DNA of 64,000 nucleotides from Flavobacteriales bacterium UBA7666. Lineage in GTDB: Bacteria; Bacteroidota; Bacteroidia; Flavobacteriales_D; Crocinitomicaceae. Both the position numbers and the translations under genes were made by a program. The notes below the pieces were generated by a model, which worked only from the letters and a program-made list of their open reading frames with translations, was not told the origin of the DNA and made no database searches. The stretch is taken from contig DLHO01000007.1 in the NCBI GenBank assembly GCA_002483265.1, positions 41,773 through 105,772 on the forward strand. Reading direction: 5' to 3'. This document shows positions 16,690-24,993 of this stretch, piece by piece. Positions within the stretch are counted from its first letter, which is position 1. Each line of letters opens with the position of its first letter.

Positions 16690-16769
16690 AAAATGGATAA
16701 TTGAGAAGGGGGAGTTATTTGAATCAGAGAAATTTCCTTATCAATTTTCAATTCTACATTTTCCATTTT
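16690..16769. repeat. AT-rich inverted repeat between convergent genes
   Basis: AAAATGGA (16690-16697) and TCCATTTT (16762-16769) flank further matching AATTGA/TCAATT segments. The element fills the 88-base gap between the ends of hutU and the OmpA-like gene. It may end transcription from both sides or be a decayed intergenic repeat. The long loop makes either call weak. Confidence 0.3.
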
Positions 16770-17967
16770 ATAGTACTTTAATCTCCACCCTGCGATTGCT
16801 TTGTTCTTCGGAAGCGAACTTTGCATTGGGAAAAATAGGAACGGTATTCCCATATCCCACAGTTGTCAATCTGGTTTTGTCAATTCCGTTTTCAACCAGG
16901 TAGTGGAATACACGTTTAGCGCGTGCTTCAGAAAGTTTTTGCGCTTCAAATGTATTCTCCCCATTAGAATGCACATGCCCCTGAATTTCTACCTTGATTC
17001 CAGCATTCAGTGCCAAAAAATCTTTGAGTCGTCTTAATTTTGGTTCAGCGCTTTGCAAAAATTCAGAAGATCCCGGAATAAATTCGATTTCGTCGATTTG
17101 CATACTTTTTCCTTCTCCCAGAGGTTCAATCCAAACCACGATTTCCGTCTCAGTATTTGCTGATACTGGTTCTTCTCTGTCAACAAAGAAATAACCTTCT
17201 GCATCGATTTTTAATTGGACTTTTCCGGATCTTTCAATTGAAAAGCGAAAATCTGATCCTTGGTATCCAGCTGTAATATCTTTGATTCCAGTAATAGTTA
17301 TATTTGCAATGACTGGCTTTCCGGTTTCATAATCCCGAACCAATATTGCCAATCCGGATTCATTTTTGTTTGTTCGGAGATCCATTAATTTTCCACCTTC
17401 AGCTGTTTCCTGCATTTCACCGGTTATGGGTTCAAATAAGAAATTGACTTCCAAAAACTCCTTCATTTTTGGTGGTGCAATAAAACAAATAATGATTTCT
17501 TTTCCAGCAACCAGATCAACAGGATAGAGTGTGGTTTCTGAAACCACCAGATCTAATCCGAGTTCGAGCGATGGTTTTGAAATAATCCTTCTGATTTCTG
17601 CAGAACCTTTAGTAATTTCTTCGCAAGGATATTTTGTTTCTCCCTCAAAAATGATCATTTGAATTGGCTGTGGACATTTTGCTTTTAAAGTAAATCTCCC
17701 ATTGTAGGATGCTTTAAACGAACAAAATAAGCTGTTCTTCTCATCGATATTGCTTAATGAGCCGTAAGCCTGGAAATCATTTACTTTTCCTCCCTTTCCG
17801 GAAAATTGCATGCGGTAATCTCCCGTTTTAAGAACAGTGGTTGCTCCCGTACAGTCAGAAATCGCATCTGAGCTCTCGAGAATTTGTTGTCCAAACGCGT
17901 TTGTAAAGAGGAAAGAAAGAAATAATAGGAGAGTGTAGTTCATTGATTGCAAAGATAGTTTTTTCAT
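16768..17967 (-). CDS. OmpA-family outer-membrane or periplasmic protein
   Basis: The start at ATG 17967 gives 399 residues with the signal peptide MKKLSLQSMNYTLLLFLSFLFTNAFGQ. A TTG one codon upstream is possible but less likely. The N-terminal two thirds is of unknown type, with a beta-rich carboxypeptidase-regulatory-like segment around VRDYETGKPVIANITITGI. The C-terminal 110 residues are an OmpA peptidoglycan-binding domain (VEIQGHVHSNGE, then LSEARAKRVFHYLVENGI and SNRRVEI). It converges with hutU. Confidence 0.85.
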   Translation of the reverse strand: MKKLSLQSMNYTLLLFLSFLFTNAFGQQILESSDAISDCTGATTVLKTGDYRMQFSGKGGKVNDFQAYGSLSNIDEKNSLFCSFKASYNGRFTLKAKCPQPIQMIIFEGETKYPCEEITKGSAEIRRIISKPSLELGLDLVVSETTLYPVDLVAGKEIIICFIAPPKMKEFLEVNFLFEPITGEMQETAEGGKLMDLRTNKNESGLAILVRDYETGKPVIANITITGIKDITAGYQGSDFRFSIERSGKVQLKIDAEGYFFVDREEPVSANTETEIVVWIEPLGEGKSMQIDEIEFIPGSSEFLQSAEPKLRRLKDFLALNAGIKVEIQGHVHSNGENTFEAQKLSEARAKRVFHYLVENGIDKTRLTTVGYGNTVPIFPNAKFASEEQSNRRVEIKVL

Positions 17968-18038
17968 CAACTTTGGAAAAGCCCCATTTTTCCGACTTTC
18001 TAAATGGATTGAATGGGCGTATTAAATGTATTTTTTAG

Positions 18039-19442
18039 TTATTGTTTAACATTCAGTTGTGCCTTCAAACAGGTTCTGAGATACAAATGATCGACCGTAG
18101 GAAAAATATGGACAACACTCACATCGTGTGTTTTCCCCTGCAAAATTAAATCGCCGGTTTTCTTCTGAAGGTTTCGATCGATTGTTTTTTTTAACTCATT
18201 GAACTGAGCAGTCAGATCCAGTTTAGTGGCTTTTTCAAGTTCTGTATAGATCCGATTTGAAAACAGCCATTTTGCACTCTTGAGCAAGATACTTTTTGTC
18301 TTTAAATCGAATTCGAGCTTACTGAGTTCCAATATTTTTGTGGTATTGTCAAAATATGGAACTCCCTGTAGGTATAAAATTCCCTTTTTTGTTCCGCTAA
18401 ACTGAATCGCGAGAACCAATCTATTTTTATCCAATCCGCTTACTTTCACTCCATCGAATTCAAAGTGATTTTTATTGAAATCAATGGTTTTTCCTTTAAT
18501 CTGTTCAGTGAATAGTTGCGAGATTGAATCGTAGTTTAATTCGAAATCCGTAAAAAGGTCAAAGGTGTCTTTGGGCGCCCTTGAAATAATATTCAACTTG
18601 GGAAGTTCAGTAGTTTGGCTTTTTGTCTGATTTTGACTCAAATAGGTCTTGCAATTCAATACCAGTGTCGTATATAATTTGTTGTGATCTAAGCGTGGTT
18701 TCACCAATGAAAGTGAAACGGGTTCAAAATGAATGGTTCCCAGGTATGGAATTTTGATCGCTTGATTCATGTTCTTCCACAGATCATCTGCATCTTTCTT
18801 GAATGAAATACGCGCCAATTGCTTATCGGTGTCCAAGCATTGTTTTTCCAGTGTTTTACGTACTTCTTTGATTACTTCATCTGTGGCATCAAATCTAAAG
18901 AGTGTTACTTCACACGGATTCAGAGACTTTAGTTCGTTAATATTTGTTTTAGTACTCAATCCATAGTCTTCATTTATATTCAGTTCAGTAGCAAAGCGAA
19001 TTCTTAAAGAAGGCATTTTCTCATTAATCCCGCATGAAAAAGGAATGAGGGGTGTCAGACAAATGGGTTTTGCTGATAACAGATCCGAACAAGCCGCGCA
19101 ATATTCCATTTTGATCCAATAGGAACCATGTAACTCGGATAGCAGTTGATTATTGATTGTTGAAATTTCAAATGAATCTTTCCGAAATAGATAATCGTAA
19201 CGGATGCCACTACAGGGTTTATCTGAGCCAGAAGTAATATCAGGAACGGATTTGTTGGCGTCTTTAAAATAACTGGTCAAATTGATTTCTACGGGAACAA
19301 CAATGCTATTGATCGCAGAATTCATTTCCGGGGGAGTAGTCGCTAAATTAACACTTGTAGGAGCTTCTGGCAGAATAGACCGGCATGAACCGGTAAGAAT
19401 AAGAAGAGCAATAACCCCAATTTTTAACTTTGATACGCGCAC
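18039..19442 (-). CDS. DUF4403-type lipoprotein
   Basis: The 467-residue protein starts with GTG at 19442. Its signal sequence ends in the lipobox LTGSC (Cys about residue 20), so it should be a lipid-anchored envelope protein. The segment NSIVVPVEINLTSYFKDANKSVPD and the overall layout resemble the DUF4403 family, whose role is unknown. No in-frame ATG lies close by, and a -7 box (19471-19478) is suitably placed, which supports the GTG start. It is transcribed away from the small lipoprotein gene at 19495. Confidence 0.75.
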   Translation of the reverse strand: MRVSKLKIGVIALLILTGSCRSILPEAPTSVNLATTPPEMNSAINSIVVPVEINLTSYFKDANKSVPDITSGSDKPCSGIRYDYLFRKDSFEISTINNQLLSELHGSYWIKMEYCAACSDLLSAKPICLTPLIPFSCGINEKMPSLRIRFATELNINEDYGLSTKTNINELKSLNPCEVTLFRFDATDEVIKEVRKTLEKQCLDTDKQLARISFKKDADDLWKNMNQAIKIPYLGTIHFEPVSLSLVKPRLDHNKLYTTLVLNCKTYLSQNQTKSQTTELPKLNIISRAPKDTFDLFTDFELNYDSISQLFTEQIKGKTIDFNKNHFEFDGVKVSGLDKNRLVLAIQFSGTKKGILYLQGVPYFDNTTKILELSKLEFDLKTKSILLKSAKWLFSNRIYTELEKATKLDLTAQFNELKKTIDRNLQKKTGDLILQGKTHDVSVVHIFPTVDHLYLRTCLKAQLNVKQ

Positions 19443-19470
19443 AATGACGGAAATTTCATAATTGATTTTC

Positions 19471-19478
19471 CAAAATTA
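19471..19478 (-). promoter_or_regulatory. Predicted promoter of the DUF4403 gene
   Basis: On the minus strand TAATTTTG matches the -7 element exactly and lies 28 bases before the GTG start. A clear -33 element at the usual spacing is not visible. Confidence 0.5.
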
Positions 19479-19494
19479 GTATTAACTTCAAGTT

Positions 19495-19668
19495 ATGAAG
19501 CCAATTTTTTATTTTGTAATCAGTTTATCCGGACTTGTATCTTGTGCAAAGTCAAGAACATGTACTTGCACTGATGGGCACAAGTATACTGTCACTACTT
19601 CAAAAAAGACAGCTGAGGATGCTTGTAAAAAGTATTCAACTGAAGGTATTGAATGTAAAGTCAATTAA
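19495..19668 (+). CDS. Cysteine-containing mini-lipoprotein (paralogue A)
   Basis: This 57-residue reading frame encodes MKPIFYFVISLSGLVSCAKS, a lipoprotein signal with lipobox LVSC. It is followed by RTCTCTDGHKYTVTTSKKTA and EDACKKYSTE. The mature part, only about 40 residues, carries four further Cys and is related to the next gene: both have CxC after the anchor, then a Thr-rich stretch, then KKTA/KKDA-E-A-C. Similarity to the paralogue 99 bases downstream is the main support that it is real. Function unknown. Confidence 0.75.
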   Translation: MKPIFYFVISLSGLVSCAKSRTCTCTDGHKYTVTTSKKTAEDACKKYSTEGIECKVN

Positions 19669-19696
19669 ACGGAATTGGTTTTTTAGTTACGAAATG

Positions 19697-19725
19697 TTGT
19701 AAGTCGAAAAAAAAACTTATATTCG
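19697..19725 (+). promoter_or_regulatory. Predicted promoter of mini-lipoprotein B
   Basis: TTG (19697-19699) and TATATTCG (19718-19725), 18 bases apart, resemble the -33 and -7 elements; the -7 box has one change (C for T) and is followed by C. The start codon is 42 bases further on. Confidence 0.45.
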
Positions 19726-19767
19726 CGCTGTTAATTTATTTTTTTAACCTTCATCTCAATTAATTGT

Positions 19768-19986
19768 ATGAAAAAATTTGTATTATTCGTTGCTGCTGCT
19801 GCAACTTTAGGATTGACTTCTTGTAAAAAAGACTGGACTTGTTCATGTACTTACGATGGTGAGACAACAACTTACAACATCGACGGGAAAACTAAGAAAG
19901 ATGCTGAAGCACAATGCGAAGGAAAAGCTTCTGTTGGAGGATTCACTGTATCTACAGGGTCTAACTGTACAACAAAAAAGAGATAA
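19768..19986 (+). CDS. Cysteine-containing mini-lipoprotein (paralogue B)
   Basis: The 72-residue protein MKKFVLFVAAAATLGLTSC has a lipoprotein signal with lipobox LTSC. A short mature part follows, with WTCSCTYDG, TKKDAEAQCEGKAS and a final NCTTKKR. It matches the gene at 19495 in layout (CxC, Thr-rich strand, then KKxAEx(A/Q)C), so the two are tandem paralogues. It has its own promoter-like box and a strong terminator. Many Bacteroidota genomes hold such small lipoproteins, but I know of no function. Confidence 0.82.
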   Translation: MKKFVLFVAAAATLGLTSCKKDWTCSCTYDGETTTYNIDGKTKKDAEAQCEGKASVGGFTVSTGSNCTTKKR

Positions 19987-20004
19987 TAATTTTCGAATTA
20001 TTAT
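19983..20004 (+). other. Perfect AT stem-loop with TTCG tetraloop over the stop codon
   Basis: ATAATAATT (19983-19991) and AATTATTAT (19996-20004) are perfect complements around TTCG, a very stable tetraloop in RNA. The TAA stop of the preceding gene is inside the left arm. It sits right before the GC-rich terminator hairpin and could protect the 3' end of the transcript. Confidence 0.55.
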
Positions 20005-20005
20005 T

Positions 20006-20028
20006 GGGGGCATTAGCCCCCTTTTTTT
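20006..20028 (+). terminator. Terminator after mini-lipoprotein B
   Basis: GGGGGC and GCCCCC pair around ATTA and are followed by seven T. This is a textbook intrinsic terminator 19 bases after the stop codon. Confidence 0.93.
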
Positions 20029-20087
20029 GCTCTAAACTTTCCTTTTAAAGTTGGATGAGTTTAAAAAGGTTCGAAAGAGAGTTCAAC

Positions 20088-20118
20088 AAAAAAGGCTTAG
20101 CATTATGCTAAGCCTTTT
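20088..20118 (-). terminator. Terminator of icd (possibly bidirectional)
   Basis: AAAAGGCTTAGCAT and ATGCTAAGCCTTTT form an almost uninterrupted stem with A on one side and T on the other, so it can work in both directions. It lies 22 bases after the end of the isocitrate dehydrogenase gene. Confidence 0.88.
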
Positions 20119-20140
20119 GAATTTTATAAAGAATCAATTC

Positions 20141-22369
20141 TTAAATAGAACCAATGATTTGATTGAAGGTTTCACTTGGTCTCATTGCTTTGGTAGCTAG
20201 TCCGGTATTTGGTTTGTAATAACCACCCATATCGACCTTATGACCTTGAGCTCCGATTAATTCACTGGTGATTTTATTTTCATTGCTTGTCAATGCTTCT
20301 GCAATTGGTATAAACATTGCTTTCAATTCCGGATCATTATTTTGGTCAGCCAATGCTTGTGCCCAATAAAGTGTCAAAAAGAAATGGCTTCCGCGATTAT
20401 CGATTTCACCTACTTTTCTAGCCGGAGATTTGTCATTTTCAAGGAATTTTTCAGTTGCAGCGTCTAAGGTTTCTGCTAGTACTTTCGCTTTTGCATTCCC
20501 TGTTGTTTGCGCCATGTGTTCGAAGGAAACTGCTAATGCTAAAAACTCGCCCAATGAATCCCAACGTAAATAACCTTCTTCCAGGAATTGTTCTACATGC
20601 TTAGGAGCTGAACCACCTGCACCTGTTTCAAATAAACCACCACCGTTCATCAAAGGAACGATAGAGAGCATTTTTGCAGATGTGCCTACTTCCAAAATCG
20701 GGAATAAGTCGGTATTATAATCGCGCAAAACGTTACCTGTAACAGAAATGGTATCTAATCCTTTTACGATTCTCTCGAAAGAGAAAACAGTTGCTTCACT
20801 TGGTGTTAAAATGCGAATATCCAATCCCGATGTATCGTGATCCTTTAAATAGATTTCCACTTTCTTAATCAACTCTGCATCGTGAGCACGGTTTTTGTCC
20901 AACCAGAAAACAGCAGGTGTATTGCTCAAACGCGCTCTGTTTACAGCAAGTTTAACCCAATCGCGAACCGGAGCATCTTTTGTTTGGCACATTCTCCAGA
21001 TATCTCCTGCTTCAACCGTGTGAGACATCAATGTATTTCCGTTGCTGTCTACAACGCGAACAGTTCCATTTTCTGAAACCTGAAATGTTTTATCATGTGA
21101 ACCGTATTCTTCGGCAGCCTGCGCCATCAAACCAACATTTGGCACAGAACCCATCGTTGTTGGATCTAAGGCACCATTCTTCTTGCAAAAATCAATAGCA
21201 CTTTGATATACACCAGCATACGAACGATCCGGAATGATCATTTTTGTATCCTGCAATTGTCCGTCTTTGTTCCACATTTTACCAGAAGTTCTGATTGCAG
21301 CCGGAACAGATGCATCAATAATCACATCCGAAGGAACATGAAGGTTGGTAATTCCTTTTTCAGAATTCACCATTGCAATGGCAGGGTTCTTAGCATAAAC
21401 AGCATTGATGTCAGCTTCAATGGCTGCTTTTTTATCAGCGGGAAGCGCTTCAATTTTTGCAAATAAATCTCCCAAACCATTGTTTGGATTAATTCCTAAT
21501 TGTGCAAATTCAGCTGCATGCTTTTCGAAAACGTCTTTGAAATAAACGGAAACAACATTTCCAAAAATGATCGGATCAGATACTTTCATCATCGTCGCTT
21601 TCAGATGAATCGAAAGCAAGAGATTTTTTGCTTTTGCATCTGCAATTTCCGTTTCAAGGTAAGAACGCAATGCTTTTTGACTCATCACTGAGCCATCGAT
21701 GATTTCACCATCTTTTAAACTTGTTTTCTCCTTAAGAACAGTAATCGTTCCGGCATTATTTACCAATTCAATGCGAACATCTGTTGCAGAAGGAACAACC
21801 ACAGAAACCTCACTTCCGTAGAAATCACCATTTGGCATACTTGCAACATGTGTTTTGGAATCAGCACTCCAGGCACCCATTGAATGTGGATGTTTCTTTG
21901 CATAATTCTTCACTGCTTTTGGAGCTCTTCGATCAGAATTTCCTTCACGAAGCACTGGGTTTACAGCACTTCCTTTGATTTTATCGTATTTTGCTTTGGC
22001 ATTTTTTTCATCTTCGGTTGCAGGAGCTTCTGTATAATTGGGAACTTTGAAACCTAAGGCCTGTAATTCAGCAATTGCATCTTTTAACTGAGGAATAGAA
22101 GCTGAAATGTTTGGAAGTTTGATAATATTAGCTTCTGGTGTCGTAGCTAACTTACCTAATTCTGACAATGAATCCGGAACACGCTGATCTGGTGTCAAAA
22201 CTTCAGAAAAAGTTGCCAAGATACGTGCGGCTAGTGAAATATCTCTTGATTCTACGTCAATTCCCGCTGTTGCTGCAAAAGCTTTAACAATGGGTAAAAA
22301 AGAATACGTTGCCAAAGCAGGAGCTTCATCAGTAAGTGTATACAGAATTGTTGAATTTGAATCTGCCAT
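20141..22369 (-). CDS. icd: Isocitrate dehydrogenase (NADP+), monomeric type
   Basis: The enzyme decarboxylates isocitrate to 2-oxoglutarate with NADP+. At 742 residues it is the large monomeric type, not the roughly 420-residue dimeric one. It begins MADSNSTILYTLTDEAPALATYSFLP and has typical monomeric IDH blocks: REGNSDRRAPKAVKNYAKKHPH, MVNSEKGITNLHVPSDVIIDASVPAAIRTSGKMW in three parts, VPLMNGGGLFETGAGGSAPKHVEQ and DNRGSHFFLTLYWAQALA. A -7 box 56 bases upstream and a terminator downstream make it a single-gene unit. Confidence 0.96.
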   Translation of the reverse strand: MADSNSTILYTLTDEAPALATYSFLPIVKAFAATAGIDVESRDISLAARILATFSEVLTPDQRVPDSLSELGKLATTPEANIIKLPNISASIPQLKDAIAELQALGFKVPNYTEAPATEDEKNAKAKYDKIKGSAVNPVLREGNSDRRAPKAVKNYAKKHPHSMGAWSADSKTHVASMPNGDFYGSEVSVVVPSATDVRIELVNNAGTITVLKEKTSLKDGEIIDGSVMSQKALRSYLETEIADAKAKNLLLSIHLKATMMKVSDPIIFGNVVSVYFKDVFEKHAAEFAQLGINPNNGLGDLFAKIEALPADKKAAIEADINAVYAKNPAIAMVNSEKGITNLHVPSDVIIDASVPAAIRTSGKMWNKDGQLQDTKMIIPDRSYAGVYQSAIDFCKKNGALDPTTMGSVPNVGLMAQAAEEYGSHDKTFQVSENGTVRVVDSNGNTLMSHTVEAGDIWRMCQTKDAPVRDWVKLAVNRARLSNTPAVFWLDKNRAHDAELIKKVEIYLKDHDTSGLDIRILTPSEATVFSFERIVKGLDTISVTGNVLRDYNTDLFPILEVGTSAKMLSIVPLMNGGGLFETGAGGSAPKHVEQFLEEGYLRWDSLGEFLALAVSFEHMAQTTGNAKAKVLAETLDAATEKFLENDKSPARKVGEIDNRGSHFFLTLYWAQALADQNNDPELKAMFIPIAEALTSNENKITSELIGAQGHKVDMGGYYKPNTGLATKAMRPSETFNQIIGSI

Positions 22370-22425
22370 AATTTGATTGTTATAATTGATTATTGCTGAA
22401 AAGATTAATTCTTAACAACTGGTGG

Positions 22426-22433
22426 CAAATTTA
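22426..22433 (-). promoter_or_regulatory. Predicted icd promoter (-7 box)
   Basis: On the minus strand TAAATTTG followed by C matches TAnnTTTGY exactly. The leader to the ATG at 22369 would be about 50 bases. No strong TTTG is seen at -33. The rest of the 234-base gap to 22603 is AT-rich and, apart from a hairpin at 22556, shows nothing more. Confidence 0.5.
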
Positions 22434-22555
22434 ATGGTTGGAGATTGGAATATCAATAAATAAGTAGGTTAATTTCAAGGAGTTTGCAACAGCATAAATG
22501 AAATTGTTAAATTGAAATGATAAAACACTGATTATTAATTGATTAAACTTTATTC

Positions 22556-22575
22556 TGTTCGCGTCTTCGCGAACA
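22556..22575 (-). terminator. Perfect hairpin downstream of rdgB
   Basis: TGTTCGCG and CGCGAACA pair perfectly around TCTT. On the minus strand it follows rdgB by 28 bases, but no T tract comes after it, so it is a weak or factor-assisted terminator or an RNA 3'-end stabilizer. An imperfect palindrome, GAATTTGCAAATTC, sits between it and the gene end. Confidence 0.45.
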
Positions 22576-22603
22576 CATGAATTTGCAAATTCGCAGATTT
22601 TAC

Positions 22604-23182
22604 TTAGCCAATTCGCTTTAAGTAAACCATCATTTTTTCCAAAGCCTTCGCACGATGACTCATTGCATTTTTTTCTTCTGTACTCATCTCTGCAAAGGTT
22701 TTTTCGCTGCCGTCAGGTAAAAATATGGGATCATAACCAAATCCGCCAGTTCCAAGCTTTTCGTTAATAATGGTTCCGTCAATCCTTCCATCAAAGACAT
22801 GTACTTTGTGGTGAATGTATAGTGCAATAACGGTAGTGAAATGTGCACTTCGATCGGTTTGAGTCTTGAGTTTATCTAATACCAGATCCATGTTGTCGTT
22901 GGGATTTCGCTGTTCTCCTGCATAGCGTGCAGAAAAAACTCCAGGTTCTCCATTTAAACTGGGAATAATTAGACCCGAATCATCTGCGAAACAAGGAATG
23001 TTCATCTTGTCTGCGAGAAATGTGGCTTTTTGAATTGCATTTCCTTCAAGCGTATCAGCAGTTTCAGGAATTTCATCGTGAAAATGAATTTCCTTTAAAG
23101 AAATTAACTGAAAACCATGAGGTAAAATCGCTTTGATCTCCGCGATTTTGTGCTCATTAGATGAAGCGAAAAGTAGTTTCAT
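22604..23182 (-). CDS. rdgB: RdgB/HAM1-type purine NTP pyrophosphatase
   Basis: This enzyme hydrolyses dITP, ITP and XTP to monophosphates and keeps them out of nucleic acids. The 192-residue protein begins MKLLFASSNEHKIAEIKAIL with the SNxxK substrate motif. It continues with FADDSGLIIPSLNGEPGVFSARYAG (catalytic Asp region), GTGGFGYDPIFLPDG and MSHRAKAL. Length is normal. It is followed on the same strand by icd, with a hairpin between. Confidence 0.95.
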   Translation of the reverse strand: MKLLFASSNEHKIAEIKAILPHGFQLISLKEIHFHDEIPETADTLEGNAIQKATFLADKMNIPCFADDSGLIIPSLNGEPGVFSARYAGEQRNPNDNMDLVLDKLKTQTDRSAHFTTVIALYIHHKVHVFDGRIDGTIINEKLGTGGFGYDPIFLPDGSEKTFAEMSTEEKNAMSHRAKALEKMMVYLKRIG

Positions 23183-23209
23183 TTTTTTTTGAGTTAAGTT
23201 ACATTTTTT

Positions 23210-24016
23210 CTAGGAATTAAGAACCGTTGATGCATTGTACCCGAAATAATTTTTAAAAGCGTTTGAAAAATGGGAGAAATTCTCAAAACCTACGTGCAAA
23301 TAAACGTCGGAAGGTCTCAGATTGGTTGTTTGAAGCAAGTTTTTTGCTTCTGAAAGCCGTTGTTGTTTCAACCACTTTTCGGGAGTTTCCTTGAATGTTT
23401 TGGAAAAATCCCGTTTAAAAGTCGAAATACTTCTCCCGGATAAGCGCGCAAATTCAATCATCGGAATATTGAACAAATAGTTCTTTTGCATAAATGCTTC
23501 CAGATCTATCTTGAATGGTTCGCTGAAATCGAATAGAAAACCATAAAAAGATTTGTCTAATCGCAGCAATAACTCTACAGCTTCTTCTGTTTTCAGTGCG
23601 GCCATTTTTGATGTAAAAAAATCGGGTTCGTCAAAATAGGGAAGAAGAGACTGAAAAAAGCCACTTAAGAATGATTCTTCCGGAATTTCAAAGAATGGAT
23701 TTCCTGTGAAACGTTCTTGAGCAGGAAGCGTGTTTTGAAGGGCGAATTGGTGTAAAAATTCTTCTGTCAGGAAAATGGTAAATGACTTAAAAGGCCTTCC
23801 GTCCGATGCAGGATGCTTTCGTGTTTTCAACAAGGTGTTCTTGCGCATAATTCCCATTTTACCTTCTTCAAAGAACAGTGTTCCTTCAGGAGTGAAGACT
23901 TCCATTTTCCCGGATATCACGATACTCAATGCATGATGAATCACCAATTGCTCTGTGCCGAAATGCTGCTCATGAACACAGGAGAACAGCATGTTTTCCT
24001 GGATTTGATCAGCCAT
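23210..24016 (-). CDS. AraC-family transcriptional regulator
   Basis: I choose ATG 24016 (MADQIQENMLFSC), giving 268 residues, because it overlaps the stop of the upstream dehydrogenase gene as TAATG. A longer frame starting at 24070 would run into that gene. The N-terminal half is a cupin-like sensing domain. The C-terminal 100 residues hold the double helix-turn-helix, with IPMIEFARLSGRSISTFKRDF and DVYLHVGFENFSHFSNAFKNYFG. The translational coupling suggests it regulates, or responds with, the oxidoreductase gene. The effector is unknown. Confidence 0.88.
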   Translation of the reverse strand: MADQIQENMLFSCVHEQHFGTEQLVIHHALSIVISGKMEVFTPEGTLFFEEGKMGIMRKNTLLKTRKHPASDGRPFKSFTIFLTEEFLHQFALQNTLPAQERFTGNPFFEIPEESFLSGFFQSLLPYFDEPDFFTSKMAALKTEEAVELLLRLDKSFYGFLFDFSEPFKIDLEAFMQKNYLFNIPMIEFARLSGRSISTFKRDFSKTFKETPEKWLKQQRLSEAKNLLQTTNLRPSDVYLHVGFENFSHFSNAFKNYFGYNASTVLNS

Positions 24017-24831
24017 TATTTTGGAAGTTGACTCAATAATACTTTGTCCATTGCTCTGTCTCCCAGCCAACGACGGAAGAATAATGCAGGTTTTGCCATG
24101 TATCCTCCTACATAACGCGTTTTTGGCTTTTTAGCTGAAATAGCTTTTGATACCAAACGGGAAATCACTTCCGGTTCTGCATTTTTCGAAATAGTGGTTT
24201 CAAATGCTTTTTTGAATTTATTTGCCATTTCGCTGTATGCCGTATTCTGAGTCGTTTTTGTTAGATTTTCATATGCGATAGTAGCCCATTCTGATTTTAC
24301 ACCACCGGGCTCAATAACCACCACATCAATACCAAAAGGCTTAACCTCTGTGCGCAAACTGTCACTCATTCCTTCAACAGCGAATTTGCTTGCATGATAC
24401 CAAGCTCCGAAAGGAGTAGCTATTTTTCCGCCAATGGAAGAAATGTTGATGATTGTCCCGCTTTTTTGTTTACGCATTCCGGGAAGTACCAATTGTGTCA
24501 TTCGTGCCAAACCAAAAACATTGACATCGAATTGTCGTTTTGCTTCTTCCATGGAAACATCTTCGATTGTTCCATAAGAACCATAACCTGCATTATTTAC
24601 CAATACATCGATTCTACCTTCTTTATCCAGAATTGTCTGAACACAAGACTTCATCGATTCATCGTTTGTGACATCCAGTGCAATTGTTTGAACTCCTTTT
24701 TTGCTTAATTCTACCAATAAGTCAGTTCTTCTGGCAGCACCGTAAACAATGTATCCTTCTTTTGCGAGATCTTGTGCAAAGACTTTCCCCATACCTGAAG
24801 AAGCGCCTGTGATTAAAATTACTTTTTTCAT
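24016..24831 (-). CDS. Short-chain dehydrogenase/reductase
   Basis: The 271-residue protein is a classical SDR. It has the nucleotide-binding motif TGASSGMGKVFA near the N-terminus, NNAGYGSYG at the NAG site, ISSIGG with the catalytic Ser, and YHASKFAVEGMSDSLR with the YxxxK pair. It probably reduces or oxidizes a small carbonyl compound with NAD(P)H; the substrate cannot be told. It is translated just ahead of an AraC regulator (overlapping stop and start). Conserved Arg-rich segment AARRTD after the second strand suggests preference for NADP(H). Confidence 0.92.
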   Translation of the reverse strand: MKKVILITGASSGMGKVFAQDLAKEGYIVYGAARRTDLLVELSKKGVQTIALDVTNDESMKSCVQTILDKEGRIDVLVNNAGYGSYGTIEDVSMEEAKRQFDVNVFGLARMTQLVLPGMRKQKSGTIINISSIGGKIATPFGAWYHASKFAVEGMSDSLRTEVKPFGIDVVVIEPGGVKSEWATIAYENLTKTTQNTAYSEMANKFKKAFETTISKNAEPEVISRLVSKAISAKKPKTRYVGGYMAKPALFFRRWLGDRAMDKVLLSQLPK

Positions 24832-24942
24832 AAATCAGAATTTTGATACTGCAAAGATCAACTGAAATGTACAAATTGATTTTGCTCACAAGCTCAAATT
24901 GCTTTGCTCAGAGGTTCATTGAGATTGAAAGACTAGAGACAA

Positions 24943-24976
24943 AAGACCTTAGACGGATTTTAGTCTTAGGTCTAGG
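24943..24976. repeat. Imperfect hairpin repeat of the AGAC/GTCT type
   Basis: AGACCTTAGAC and GTCTTAGGTCT pair with one mismatch, and the surroundings repeat the words AGAC, GACTAGAGAC and GTCTT. It lies between the SDR gene and the VOC gene and may end transcription of the latter on the minus strand. Such wordy AGAC repeats look like a dispersed intergenic element, but only one copy is in the window. Confidence 0.4.
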
Positions 24977-24993
24977 TCTTCCGTCTTTTTAGT

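Noticed and set aside
24017..24070. Longer N-terminus of the AraC regulator
   Set aside because: It overlaps the coding region of the dehydrogenase by 55 bases; the TAATG coupling at 24016 is the better start.
24900..24993. CRISPR-like repetition of AGAC words
   Set aside because: The repeats are 4-6 bases long and irregular; they form one imperfect hairpin and there are no spacers.
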